A stretch of DNA of 64,000 bases from Microbacterium sp. Marseille-Q6648 (GTDB taxonomy: Bacteria > Actinomycetota > Actinomycetes > Actinomycetales > Microbacteriaceae), in contig NZ_CALPBZ010000002.1 in NCBI RefSeq assembly GCF_943181415.1, positions 62,001-126,000 on the forward strand, in the 5' to 3' direction. The translations under genes were made by a program, and so were the position numbers. This document shows positions 51,053 to 60,274 of the stretch, piece by piece. The notes under the pieces were generated by a model. It was not told the origin of the DNA. It searched no databases and saw nothing but the letters and a program-made list of their open reading frames with translations. Position 1 is the first letter of the stretch, and every line of letters starts with the position of its first letter.

Positions 51053-52022
51053 CGGGCTCGGGGGCGAAGACGGTCACGGCGTGCGGGATCGCCGTGCAGC
51101 GCAGCGCGAAGTCGCCGTTCTGGGGCTCCAGCTCCCCGTCGTGCACATAGAGCGACGGATGGCCGGGACCGGGCCGAACCGTCATCTGGAATGTCGACAC
51201 CACCAGGCGCTCCACGTCCGACCGCGGCGGCATGAGCCGCAGCACGCGCAGCACCGCGGCGGTCCGGCGCCCGAACGCGAGCGCGGCGATCGCGCGCAAC
51301 CGTGATCCGCGGGCGTGATGGATGCGCACGTCGAGGGTGGCCTCCTCGAGGCTCTCGCGCTGCATCGACGCGACCCGTCGCGGATCGTTGCGTCCGACAC
51401 CCACGAAGACCGACCACACCCGGGCCCTCCGGCCGTCGCGCACGATCTCGATCGGCTCGGCGGTGCGCATCGACCGCCACGCGGCCACGATGCCGCCGAG
51501 CCACTTGCCGAGATGTGCGCGCCGGCGGTCGCGCTCGTCGATGAGCTCGGGGTAGACGCCCACAGAGACCGCGTTGAGCGCCAGCCGCGGCGCATCGTCG
51601 CCCGCGGCGACCTCGACGGCGCTGACGTGTCGTGTCGTTCCGGCCTCGAACGCGTCGAGGGCGGCGCCGACATCCTCCATACCCGCCGTGCGGGCGAAGT
51701 GGTTGAAGGTCCCCCCGGGGAGCACGAGGAGAGGCAGCCCGTGCGCGCGTGCGAGGTCCGCCATCCGCGCGACCGAGCCGTCACCGCCGTAGACGCCGAG
51801 CACCGTCGGAGCGGGATCGGTCCGCATCGCGGCATCCACCGCGTCGGCCATGTCCTCGGACGGACCGAGCTCGTGGACGCGGGCGCCGGGGAGCCGGTCC
51901 CCGAGGTCTTCCCCCCCGAAGCGGATGACGTCGGCCCCGGACCGCGCGTTGCGGACGACGAGCAGCCCGCGCCCGCGCTCGGGATCGGCGGGGCGCGCGC
52001 GGTCGTCGGCGGGCGTGGGCAT
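51042..52022 (-). CDS. Diacylglycerol/lipid kinase-like protein
   Basis: 326 residues. The catalytic nucleotide motif GGDGS lies at 79-83 and LPGGTFNHFA at 101-110, both hallmarks of DAGK_cat proteins. A beta-rich C-terminal domain follows (YVHDGELE). The family phosphorylates diacylglycerol or other lipids at the membrane; the exact lipid cannot be told. TAGCCT (52034-52029) lies six bases before the ATG and overlaps the stop codon of lrp upstream, so the gene may be leaderless. Confidence 0.88.
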   Translation of the reverse strand: MPTPADDRARPADPERGRGLLVVRNARSGADVIRFGGEDLGDRLPGARVHELGPSEDMADAVDAAMRTDPAPTVLGVYGGDGSVARMADLARAHGLPLLVLPGGTFNHFARTAGMEDVGAALDAFEAGTTRHVSAVEVAAGDDAPRLALNAVSVGVYPELIDERDRRRAHLGKWLGGIVAAWRSMRTAEPIEIVRDGRRARVWSVFVGVGRNDPRRVASMQRESLEEATLDVRIHHARGSRLRAIAALAFGRRTAAVLRVLRLMPPRSDVERLVVSTFQMTVRPGPGHPSLYVHDGELEPQNGDFALRCTAIPHAVTVFAPEPVNG

Positions 52023-52031
52023 CGACTGAGG

Positions 52032-52514
52032 CTAGCCCACCGCTGCCGGCAACAGGGGGCGGTTCTCGTAGAAGGTCTGCAGGACGACCGTCGTGCGGGT
52101 GCTGACGGCGGCCGACTGGCGGATGTCGCGGATGAGCGTCTCGAGATCGCGCGGCGTCGCCACGCGGACGAAGAGGATGTAGCTGGCGTTGCCGGCGATC
52201 GAGTGACAGGCCTCGATCTCGGTGAGGTGCGCCAGCTGCTCGGGGGCGGTGTCCGGTTGCGCGGGGTCGAGCGGGGTGATCTCGATGAAGGCCGCGAGCG
52301 GCTTGCCGACCGCTTCGGGGTCCACGACCGCGCGGTAGCCGGTGATGACGCCGCGGGTCTCCAGGCGCTTCAGTCGCGCCTGCACCGCAGACACCGACAG
52401 TCCCACCACCGTCGACAGGTCACCCAGCGTGGTGCGGGCGTTCTGCGACATCTCTCGCACGATGACGGCGTCGACGGGATCGTCGACGCGGGACGGGTCG
52501 GCAGCAGCGGTCAT
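52032..52514 (-). CDS. Lrp/AsnC-family transcriptional regulator
   Basis: 160 residues. N-terminal helix-turn-helix (TTLGDLSTVVGLSVSAVQAR, about 28-47) with RLETRGVITGY, then the RAM ligand-binding domain (AFIEITP, HSIAGNASYILFVRV). Such regulators respond to amino acids and often control the divergent gene. Here that is the DUF6421-SDR pair, 104 bases away. TACCCT (52527-52522) lies seven bases before the ATG, implying a leaderless mRNA. Confidence 0.93.
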   Translation of the reverse strand: MTAAADPSRVDDPVDAVIVREMSQNARTTLGDLSTVVGLSVSAVQARLKRLETRGVITGYRAVVDPEAVGKPLAAFIEITPLDPAQPDTAPEQLAHLTEIEACHSIAGNASYILFVRVATPRDLETLIRDIRQSAAVSTRTTVVLQTFYENRPLLPAAVG

Positions 52515-52618
52515 GACATCCAGGGTAAGCCCGAACCGTAAATTTTCCTGCGCGAGAGCGCCGCACCGGGATGATCTTTAGAATCGCAGGCGACCACCCG
52601 TTCCGTGATGGAGAGCAC

Positions 52619-54031
52619 ATGACGATCACCACCCCCACGTCGCCCGCGTCGGCCCCGTCGCCGGCGGTCGCCGCCGAGGAGACCCCCTCGTGGCGCGCCC
52701 TGAAGTCCGCGACGACGGCGCTGCAGGCCTTCCAGGTGAAGGACGGTTCGATCCCGGATGCCGCGCACCACGCCGCGGCCCGCACCCACGTCGAGGTGAT
52801 CACGACGGCGATCGACGACCTGCGGCCGCTCTTCCCGCATGACGGGGACTACCTCGCCGCGGCGATCCGCGATCTCGGACGGTGGGCCGGTGCCGGATTC
52901 GGTGTCCCCGACTTCCTCGACTCCCTGGTGGCGTTCCAGCCGCAGCAGCATCGCGTCGACGGCCTGCGCCACCTGGTGGTCTTCCCCATGTACACGCAGA
53001 ACGGCTCCACCGACCGCCGCCTCGAGGCCGTCCTCGTCGAGGTGATCTGGCCGGAGTTCATCGCACGGCTCGAATCCGAGTACACCAACGCGCTGTTCGT
53101 GTCGCTGCGCCTGGTGGATTTCACCCCCGGCTACGACACCAACTCCGCCGTGCTCTTCCCCGAGACCGTCGCCATGCGCGAGGTCCCGACCTTCACGTGG
53201 GGTGCGATCTTCCAGGACCGCGAGGCGGCCCGGTACCGCCGGGTCGTACGGGCCGCCGCCGAGATCACCAAGCTCGATCTGCCGGCGGACGCGGCACGCA
53301 TGCTCGATGACCAGGAGCTCACCGAGAAGACGTTCGTGATGTGGGACATCATCCACGACCGCACGCACATGCGCGGCGACCTGCCGTTCGATCCGTTCAT
53401 GATCAAGCAGCGCATGCCGTTCTTCCTGTACTCGCTCGAGGAGCTCCGCTGCGACCTGACGGCGTTCCGCGAGTGCGTGGCGATCCAGCGCCGGCTGCAG
53501 GGCCGCCTCGACGACGGTGCAGACCTCGACGACGCCGAGCGCCAGATGCGGGAGCACGCCGGCCTGGTGCAGTACGCCGTGCTCTTCGACCGCATCTTCC
53601 GGTTCGCCATCACCGGCACGCGCGTGCGCAACTACGACGGTGTGGGAGGACAGCTGCTGTTCGCGTGGCTGCACCAGCGCGGGGTGCTGCACTGGACCGA
53701 CACGGCGCTGACGGTCGACTGGGACGGCGTCCCGGACGCGGTCATGGCCCTCGGCGACGCCATCGACGAGCTGTACTGGCGCTCGATCGACCGACCCAAG
53801 ACCGCTCACTGGCTCGCCGCCTACGAGCTCGTCCGCGCAGTGCTCACTCCGCACCCCGCTTCCGCGTGGGCGCGAGGACTGCCCGACGACGTGCTCGCCG
53901 GGGCGCCGAAGGGCTTCACCGACGCGGTGCTGGACGACGAGTTCCCCCTGTCGATGTTCTACGAGGCGCTCGAGAAGAAGATGCGAGCCGTCATCGACTC
54001 CACCGCCGGCATCACGGGCCGCGACCGGTGA
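52619..54031 (+). CDS. DUF6421 family protein
   Basis: 470 residues from ATG 52619 with GGAG five bases upstream. Soluble, mostly helical, without signal or membrane segment. FVMWDIIHDRTHMRGDLPFD (about 239-258) contains HDRTHMRGD, a cluster of His and Asp that could bind metal. I match it from memory to DUF6421, a family of unknown function in actinobacteria. It overlaps the next gene, an SDR, by GTGA, and is divergent from an Lrp regulator, which suggests an amino acid-linked metabolic role. Confidence 0.75.
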   Translation: MTITTPTSPASAPSPAVAAEETPSWRALKSATTALQAFQVKDGSIPDAAHHAAARTHVEVITTAIDDLRPLFPHDGDYLAAAIRDLGRWAGAGFGVPDFLDSLVAFQPQQHRVDGLRHLVVFPMYTQNGSTDRRLEAVLVEVIWPEFIARLESEYTNALFVSLRLVDFTPGYDTNSAVLFPETVAMREVPTFTWGAIFQDREAARYRRVVRAAAEITKLDLPADAARMLDDQELTEKTFVMWDIIHDRTHMRGDLPFDPFMIKQRMPFFLYSLEELRCDLTAFRECVAIQRRLQGRLDDGADLDDAERQMREHAGLVQYAVLFDRIFRFAITGTRVRNYDGVGGQLLFAWLHQRGVLHWTDTALTVDWDGVPDAVMALGDAIDELYWRSIDRPKTAHWLAAYELVRAVLTPHPASAWARGLPDDVLAGAPKGFTDAVLDDEFPLSMFYEALEKKMRAVIDSTAGITGRDR

Positions 54032-54691
54032 CGGTCGCCGGACGCACGGTGCTCCTGGCGGGCGCGACCAGCGCGGTCGGGCTCGCCACCGCGCGCGCAC
54101 TCGCCCGGGCGGACGCGCGGGTCGTCGCCGTCGGCCGTGACCGGGGCAAGCTCGATGTGCTGGCCGAGGCCGTGCCCGACATCGTCACCGTGGCGTGCGA
54201 TCTCACGGATGAGGCCGATGTCGACCGACTCGCCACCCGTGTGCATGAGGGGCAGGACACCGTCGACGGGCTCGTGCATCTGGTGGGCGGCTGGCGGGGC
54301 GGGGGGGCTCGCGGGCCAGACGGAAGCGGACTACCGGTTCCTCGAGAGGTCGCTGACCGCCCTCCGGCATGTCTCCCGCGCCTTCGACGACGACCTGCGC
54401 CGGTCGGATGCGGGGCGATCGGCGATCGTCTCGTCGCCGGCGGTGTCGCGTCCCCTCGCGGGAGGCGCCAACTACGCGGCGGTCAAGGCCGCGAGCGAGG
54501 CCTGGGCCCGGGCCGTGGCGCAGGGGTTCGCGAAGGATGCGCGAGATCGCGCTGCGACGCCGAGCGCGGCGTCCGTCATCTTCCGTGTGAACTCCCTCGA
54601 CCCGCTCGTGGAGGAACTCGCCGATGCGGTCGTCGGGCTCTGGAGCACCGACGCCGCCGCGCTCAACGACACCGTGATCGAGCTGACCTGA
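54028..54691 (+). pseudogene. SDR-family oxidoreductase with single-base frameshift
   Basis: The gene starts at GTG 54028, overlapping the DUF6421 stop. The first part reads VLLAGATSAVGLATARALAR and ACDLTDEADV, a Rossmann short-chain dehydrogenase, up to LVHLVGGWRGG. At a run of seven G (54301-54307) the frame breaks. Removing one G restores a frame through FLERSLTALRHVSRAF and NYAAVKAASEAWARAVAQG to the stop at 54691, giving about 220 residues. YAAVK holds the catalytic Tyr-x3-Lys. It may be a sequencing error, a recent mutation or a phase-variable tract. It is probably a partner enzyme of DUF6421. Confidence 0.85.
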
Positions 54692-54701
54692 CCCGCGTGC
54701 G

Positions 54702-55658
54702 TCACGCCCGATAACGCAGACCCTGCGGTCGGGATCGCTGCGTCGCCTGCCAGCGGTCCGCATAGGCGTGGTCGGTGCGTGCGAGATACTCCCGCACCCC
54801 GTCGAACGCGACCGGATGCCGCCGCTCGAGCATCGACAGAAGGTGCGGTGTGCCGAGGCCGTACGGGTCATCGCGCAGCACCGAGAGCTTCACCGCCGGC
54901 AGCCGCGGACGTGCGCCGAGCGCGCGATCGGCCAGGGCCGCCGAGACGTTCCACTCGGGCTGCCGCGCGCGCTGCACCGTGCGCCGTACCCACCCCGCCA
55001 CTCGCCGCCACCTGCGGTCGCGGACGTGCGCGGCGACCTCGGCGCCGTGGGCCCGCGCGGCGCCGATCAGGCGGTCGCGGAGACCAGGTCGATAGAACGC
55101 CCCGATGGACAGGCCGCCGTCACGCATCGCGGTGCCGAGTCCGACCTCGGACGACGCGATGACCCGGTCGCGGTCCGCGTCGACCTCGACCGTGCGCCAG
55201 AACGCGGAGAAGGCGGGGGATGCCAGCGCCCGCGGGCCGAACACCAGGAAGTAGGACTGCAGGTGGGGCGCGAAACCGTAGCCCGGGGTGAGTCCCCACA
55301 CGTCCGCGTCGCGGCGCCCGAGGATCTCGTCGAAGGGGACCAGAGGCAGGACGGCGCTGTCGTTGACGACGATCAGCTCGCCCAGCGTCGAGAGGTCGAG
55401 CAGGTCGATCCCGGCGCGGTAGCCGGCGAAGTCATGGCCGGTGTTGGCGCGTTCGAGGACTTCGACGCCCACGGGCAGGCGGCCGCGCGTCTCGGCGTCG
55501 ATGCCGGACGTCGAGACCACGACCACGCGCGCCGCGACGACGGCCAGGGCATCGATGAGACGCACGACGTGGGGCGCGACGGCGCCGTCGGCGTCGAAGT
55601 GCGCGAGCACCGCAGCCCGGCGGTCGCGGCCGACGGGGCGCCGGTGAGCGGCGGTCAT
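54702..55658 (-). CDS. Rhamnan synthesis F-like protein (RgpF family)
   Basis: 318 residues. RgpF-type features: VLAHFDADG, ERANTGHDFAGYRAGIDLL, LIVVNDSAVLPL, DVWGLT and LQSYFLVFG. Such proteins are involved in rhamnose-containing cell wall or capsule polysaccharides; whether this one is a transferase is unclear. The start ATG overlaps the MFS transporter stop (ATGA at 55655-55658), so the pair is coupled. No other polysaccharide genes are nearby. Confidence 0.85.
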   Translation of the reverse strand: MTAAHRRPVGRDRRAAVLAHFDADGAVAPHVVRLIDALAVVAARVVVVSTSGIDAETRGRLPVGVEVLERANTGHDFAGYRAGIDLLDLSTLGELIVVNDSAVLPLVPFDEILGRRDADVWGLTPGYGFAPHLQSYFLVFGPRALASPAFSAFWRTVEVDADRDRVIASSEVGLGTAMRDGGLSIGAFYRPGLRDRLIGAARAHGAEVAAHVRDRRWRRVAGWVRRTVQRARQPEWNVSAALADRALGARPRLPAVKLSVLRDDPYGLGTPHLLSMLERRHPVAFDGVREYLARTDHAYADRWQATQRSRPQGLRYRA

Positions 55659-57175
55659 CCTCCGACGCGGTCCGGGGTGTCGGGTGCGCCCGCCGCCACC
55701 GCCCTCGCCGTCGTGCCGGCTGCGGGCTCGGTGCCCGCAGCCTCGTCAGGGCGCACGGACCCCGTCGTGCCCTGGAAGCTCTCGGACAGCAGGCGGTAGG
55801 ACCGCGTCGTGAAGGCCAGGAGGGCGAGGGCCACCATGATGAGGCCGGCGAAGAAGAACACCAGCGCGATCCCGCGGGCCTCGCCGTCGCCCAGGAGCCA
55901 TCCCCACGTCCGCTCCCCCTCATCCGTGCGCATGAACGGGATGATCATGAACTCGGCGATGGGAGCGATCAGGAAGGCCGTGACGGGCGCCGCGGCGGAC
56001 TCGACCGCAGCGGCGAAACCGAAGACGCGACCCTGGCGCCGGAACGGCACCACCTTCTGGATCACCGTCTGCTCGGCCGACTCGACCACCGGGATGATCA
56101 CCATGTACAGCCAGATCCCCACGGCGTACAGCCACCACCACTCGCGGATCGTGAAGAACGCACCGAGCAGGCCCATCACGATCACGATCCGCAGCATCGT
56201 GCGGATCGGGTTGCGCCCGAGCCCGAACTTGGCCACCAGCAGTCCGCCGATGATGAACCCGGTCGCGGTGACGCCGAGCACGATCCCCCAGATCTGCACC
56301 GGGAACAACGTGAGCCCGTAGGGATCCATGAGCGCCATGTAGACGCCGCCGATGAGGTTGTTGAACGTGGAGAAGATGATGAGCGCGAACAATCCCTGCA
56401 CGGCGCGGACGGCGGCGATGCTGCCCTTGAGGTCGATCGCCGACCTGCTGCCGTCGGCGATCGGCTGCTCCTCGGGGATCCGCAGCAGCAGCAGATGCCC
56501 GAGAGCGGCGGCGGTCAGCACGATCGAGATCAGCAGGGTCCAGCCCATCCCGAGGAAGCCGATCGCCAGGCCGGAGAAGACGCTCGTGACGATGAACGCC
56601 ACACCCTGCACGGTCCCGACGAGTCCGTTCGCGTTGGCATGGCGCTCGACCGGGACGAGGAGGGTCACGGTGGTCGACAAGGCGATGTTGCGCATGTGCT
56701 CGACGACCGAGCCGAACAGGATGATGCCCGCGAACGCCCAGAACCACGGCCCGCCCAGGTCGACGAGCGCGGACTCGGGCTGCAGCAGGTACACGACCCC
56801 CGCGACGAGGAACGACGCGAGACTGACGACGCTCGAGAGCACCATGACGGCGTGCTTGCGATGCCGGTCGACGATGGTGCCGAAGAGCATCGCGAAGAAG
56901 GCGATCAGCAGCATGTAGGCGCCGCCGATGATGCCGGTGGCCAGCACCGAGCGCGTCTCGAGGTACACCCAGAAGGTCAGCGCGAACCACAGGAAGCTCG
57001 TGGTGATGTTCGCGGCGGCGGTGTTGACCAGCACGTGCGCGAACGTGCGCATCCCACCCGGCGGCGGCTGCACGGCGCTCTGCGTCTCGGCGGTCGGCGC
57101 ATCGGCGCCGTCGGGCGCGGCGTTCTGCGGCGGTGGCGGCGACGCGTCGTCCGCAGCCGGAGGAGTTTCGGTCAC
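55655..57175 (-). CDS. MFS transporter
   Basis: 506 residues from GTG 57175. TACCCT (57188-57183) lies seven bases upstream; the longer in-frame start at 57205 would include this box in the coding region. A Pro/Ala-rich tail of about 40 residues comes before 12 helices. The MFS loop 2-3 motif is seen as GTIVDRHRKHAVMV. There is a long loop around 425-450 and a low-complexity C-terminal tail. It resembles the MFS group related to macrolide efflux proteins, but substrate cannot be assigned. Confidence 0.88.
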   Translation of the reverse strand: MTETPPAADDASPPPPQNAAPDGADAPTAETQSAVQPPPGGMRTFAHVLVNTAAANITTSFLWFALTFWVYLETRSVLATGIIGGAYMLLIAFFAMLFGTIVDRHRKHAVMVLSSVVSLASFLVAGVVYLLQPESALVDLGGPWFWAFAGIILFGSVVEHMRNIALSTTVTLLVPVERHANANGLVGTVQGVAFIVTSVFSGLAIGFLGMGWTLLISIVLTAAALGHLLLLRIPEEQPIADGSRSAIDLKGSIAAVRAVQGLFALIIFSTFNNLIGGVYMALMDPYGLTLFPVQIWGIVLGVTATGFIIGGLLVAKFGLGRNPIRTMLRIVIVMGLLGAFFTIREWWWLYAVGIWLYMVIIPVVESAEQTVIQKVVPFRRQGRVFGFAAAVESAAAPVTAFLIAPIAEFMIIPFMRTDEGERTWGWLLGDGEARGIALVFFFAGLIMVALALLAFTTRSYRLLSESFQGTTGSVRPDEAAGTEPAAGTTARAVAAGAPDTPDRVGG

Positions 57176-57250
57176 GATCGCGAGGGTACTCCCGCCCGGC
57201 GACATCCGCCTCGGTGCCCTCGGCCCGCGGGGGCCTTAGGCTGGGACGTC

Positions 57251-58321
57251 GTGACCACGATCCACGACCCGAACGTCCGCGGCTTCGCCTCGGACAACTA
57301 CTCCGGAATCCACCCCGAGGTGCTCTCCGCCATCGCAGCGGCCAATGACGGCCACCAGGTGGCGTACGGGGAAGACGACTACACCGCGCGGCTCCAGCAG
57401 GTGATGACCGGGCACTTCGGCGACGGCGTGACCGCCTTCCCCGTCTTCAACGGCACCGGGGCGAACGTGGTCGGTCTGCAGTCCATGCTGCCGCGATGGG
57501 GCGCGGTGATCGCCGCGGCATCCGCCCACATCAACGTGGACGAGGGCGGAGCCCCGGAGCGCGTGGCGGGCATCAAGCTGCTCACGGTGCCGACGACGGA
57601 CGGCAAGCTCACCCCCGACCTCATCGACCGCGAGGCCTGGGGCTGGGGTGACGAGCACCGCGCGCAGCCTCTCGTGGTGTCCATCACCCAGTCCACCGAG
57701 CTCGGCACGCTGTACACCGCCGACGAGATCCGCACGATCGCCGATCACGTCCACGCCCGCGGTATGCGACTGCACATGGACGGCGCCCGCATCTCCAACG
57801 CCGCCGCCGCGCTCGACCTGCCGCTGCGCGCCTTCACGCGCGACGCCGGCGTGGACGTGCTGAGCTTTGGCGGCACCAAGAACGGGGCGATGCTCGGCGA
57901 GGCGATCGTGGTGCTCGACCCCGCGGCGGCCGACGGCCTGGTGTTCCTGCGCAAGCTCAACATGCAGCTGTCGTCGAAGATGCGCTTCGTGTCGGCGCAG
58001 CTGGTGGCGCTGCTGGAGGGCGACCTGTGGCTGCGCAACGCGCGGCACGCCAACGCCATGGCCCAGCGCCTGCGCCAGGGCGTCGAGTCCGGCCTTCAGG
58101 ACGGGTCGATCCGGGGCGTCTCGTTCAGCCAGCCGACGCAGGCCAACGGCGTGTTCGCCGTCCTGCCCGCCGGCGTCGCCGACCGGCTGCGGGAGTCGTT
58201 CCGCTTCTACGATTGGGACGCGGCGCGCAACGAGGTGCGGTGGATGTGCTCGTTCGACACGACCGAGGCCGACATCGACGCGTTCGTCGCGGCGATCGCC
58301 CGCGAGACCTCCGCGGCCTGA
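57251..58321 (+). CDS. Low-specificity L-threonine aldolase
   Basis: 356 residues. The PLP lysine is K210 (LSFGGTKNGAMLGEA), with FASDNYSGIHPEVL at the N-terminus and RLHMDGARISNA before the lysine. It splits L-threonine or allo-threonine to glycine and acetaldehyde. The GTG start at 57251 has no ribosome site but has TAGGCT (57237-57242) eight bases upstream, so it is probably leaderless. It is divergent from the MFS gene, with 75 bases between. Confidence 0.93.
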   Translation: MTTIHDPNVRGFASDNYSGIHPEVLSAIAAANDGHQVAYGEDDYTARLQQVMTGHFGDGVTAFPVFNGTGANVVGLQSMLPRWGAVIAAASAHINVDEGGAPERVAGIKLLTVPTTDGKLTPDLIDREAWGWGDEHRAQPLVVSITQSTELGTLYTADEIRTIADHVHARGMRLHMDGARISNAAAALDLPLRAFTRDAGVDVLSFGGTKNGAMLGEAIVVLDPAAADGLVFLRKLNMQLSSKMRFVSAQLVALLEGDLWLRNARHANAMAQRLRQGVESGLQDGSIRGVSFSQPTQANGVFAVLPAGVADRLRESFRFYDWDAARNEVRWMCSFDTTEADIDAFVAAIARETSAA

Positions 58322-58331
58322 CCGCGGCGGG

Positions 58332-60248
58332 TCACTCCCCCGCGAGCCAGGCGCGGTACGCCTCGAACGACGTCGGACGGCCGAGGAACGACTCCACGAG
58401 GTCGCGGGCGTCGCGGCTGCCGCCGGGCTCGAGGATCTCGGCGCGGTACCGGGCCGCGGTGTCGGGGTTCATGAGGTCTCCCTCGAACGCCGACAGCAGG
58501 TCCCGGGCGATGACGAGGCTCCACTGGTACGTGTAGTAGCACGCGCCGTAGCCCGTGAGGTGTCCGAATCCGGCGTAGGAGTGCCGGCCGGCGAGCGGCT
58601 GGACCGGACTGGTCTCGGCGTAGATGCGCTCGGTCGCCGCCTGCAGGTCCGCGGGTCGCTGCACGTGCAGGCGGTACGAGACGCTCGCATGGCCGAGCTG
58701 CCGCCGCACCTCGAGCGCGCGACCGAAGGCGTCGGCGGTGCGCATGCGGGCGACGAGGTCGGCCGGGATCGGCTCCCCCGCTTCGTTCGAGGTGAAGCGC
58801 GCGAGGACGGCCGGATCCCACGCCCACTCCTCGAGCAGCTGGCTGGGCGCCTCGACGAAGTCCCACTCGGTCGCGACGCCGCTGAAGCGGGCCCACCGCT
58901 GGTCGCCGCCGAGGATCCCGTGCACGAGGTGGCCGAACTCGTGGAAGAAGGTCACGACCTCGTCGTGCGTCATGAGGCCCCGGGCGAAGTTGCACAGCAG
59001 CACCGACTCGGGAAGCTGCCGGCCGCGAACCCCGGGAACCAGCCCGAAGCACGCCGCGTGGCTGAACTTGCCCTCGCGCGGATGCATGTCGAGGTGGATG
59101 CGGCCCAATCGCACGCCGTCGCGCAGCACGTCGTACGAGTGGACGTCCTCGTGCCACGCGCCGGCGTCGACCGGCACGTACTCGACGTCCAGCAGCGCCG
59201 ACGTCGTCTCGAGCACACCCGGGAGCACCCGCTCGAAGCGGAAGTACGATCGCACCTCCTGCGCATCCACGCCGTGGCGCTCGTTCTTCAGCGCACCCAG
59301 CACGTACCAGAAGTCAGCGATCGTGACCGCCTGCGCAGTGGGGTCGTCCTGCCGCAGACGCGCGAGCAGCTCGGGATACTCCGCATCGGCCGCGGCGGCG
59401 GACGCGGCATCCAGCCGATCCAGGAACCTCGGGATCTCCGCACCGGCGCCGATCATGCGCGGCTCGGTCTCGTAATCGGCCCAGTCGGTGTAGCCGAGGA
59501 GGGCGGCGCGCTCGGCCCTCACGTCGAGGAGCTCGGTCAGGACGGGGTCGTTGTCCGGCCACGCGAGGTCGTTGTAGGCGCCGACGAGCGCGGCGCGCGT
59601 GGCTCGGTCGCTGGCATATTCCCGCACCGGCATGAGGTCGGGGTAATCCGTGGTGAGGGCGACGAGACCGTCGTCGCCGACCGGGTGGGACTCGACGAAG
59701 TCCCGGGGCAGCCCGGCCAGGGCCTCGGGTGAGACGCGGATCTCTCGCCGCCCCTCGCGGATGTTGCGCGAGAACGTGAGGCTCAGCGCGGTATCGCGCT
59801 CGGTGAGCTCGCGCACGCGCTCGCGGGAGGCGTCGTCGAGATCGACGCCGCCCCGGCGGAAGTCCCGCCGGATGAAGGCGAGCAGCCGCCGCGCATCCTC
59901 AGGCAGGCCGTCATCCGCGGCGTGTGCGAACGCCGCCCACAGCCGTCGGTCCACCAGGCGGCCGTTCGATACGGCTTCGGTCAGCTCCACCTGCGCCTCG
60001 GCGGTCGCGCGCACCGACGCGTCGGGGTGCGATTCGCTGATGAGATACGACTCGTGCAGCGCCTCGGCGAGCGCGAGCTCGGCGTCGTTCCACAGCTCGA
60101 GGAGGTCGAGCACGCCGCGATCGGCCGGCTCGCGCAGCGTCGCGTCGATCGTCTCGACGAGCGCGCGTCGCTCGGCGGGCCGATCGGCGGCGAAGGCGAG
60201 CCAGCCGTCGAGGTCGGCGGGGAAGGTCAGCGGTTCGAGGCCGGTCAT
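58332..60248 (-). CDS. M3 family metallopeptidase (oligopeptidase)
   Basis: 638 residues. Zinc motif HEFGH at 436-440, followed by VHGILGG and the downstream glutamate in FVEAPSQLLEEW, as in thimet-type oligopeptidases. There is no signal peptide, so it probably cuts short peptides in the cytoplasm. TAGGCT (60260-60255) lies six bases before the ATG, and GGAGG is immediately adjacent to the start, too close to act as a ribosome site. The gene converges on threonine aldolase with 10 bases between. Confidence 0.95.
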   Translation of the reverse strand: MTGLEPLTFPADLDGWLAFAADRPAERRALVETIDATLREPADRGVLDLLELWNDAELALAEALHESYLISESHPDASVRATAEAQVELTEAVSNGRLVDRRLWAAFAHAADDGLPEDARRLLAFIRRDFRRGGVDLDDASRERVRELTERDTALSLTFSRNIREGRREIRVSPEALAGLPRDFVESHPVGDDGLVALTTDYPDLMPVREYASDRATRAALVGAYNDLAWPDNDPVLTELLDVRAERAALLGYTDWADYETEPRMIGAGAEIPRFLDRLDAASAAAADAEYPELLARLRQDDPTAQAVTIADFWYVLGALKNERHGVDAQEVRSYFRFERVLPGVLETTSALLDVEYVPVDAGAWHEDVHSYDVLRDGVRLGRIHLDMHPREGKFSHAACFGLVPGVRGRQLPESVLLCNFARGLMTHDEVVTFFHEFGHLVHGILGGDQRWARFSGVATEWDFVEAPSQLLEEWAWDPAVLARFTSNEAGEPIPADLVARMRTADAFGRALEVRRQLGHASVSYRLHVQRPADLQAATERIYAETSPVQPLAGRHSYAGFGHLTGYGACYYTYQWSLVIARDLLSAFEGDLMNPDTAARYRAEILEPGGSRDARDLVESFLGRPTSFEAYRAWLAGE

Positions 60249-60274
60249 CCTCCGAGCCTATGCGGGCCGCGGTG

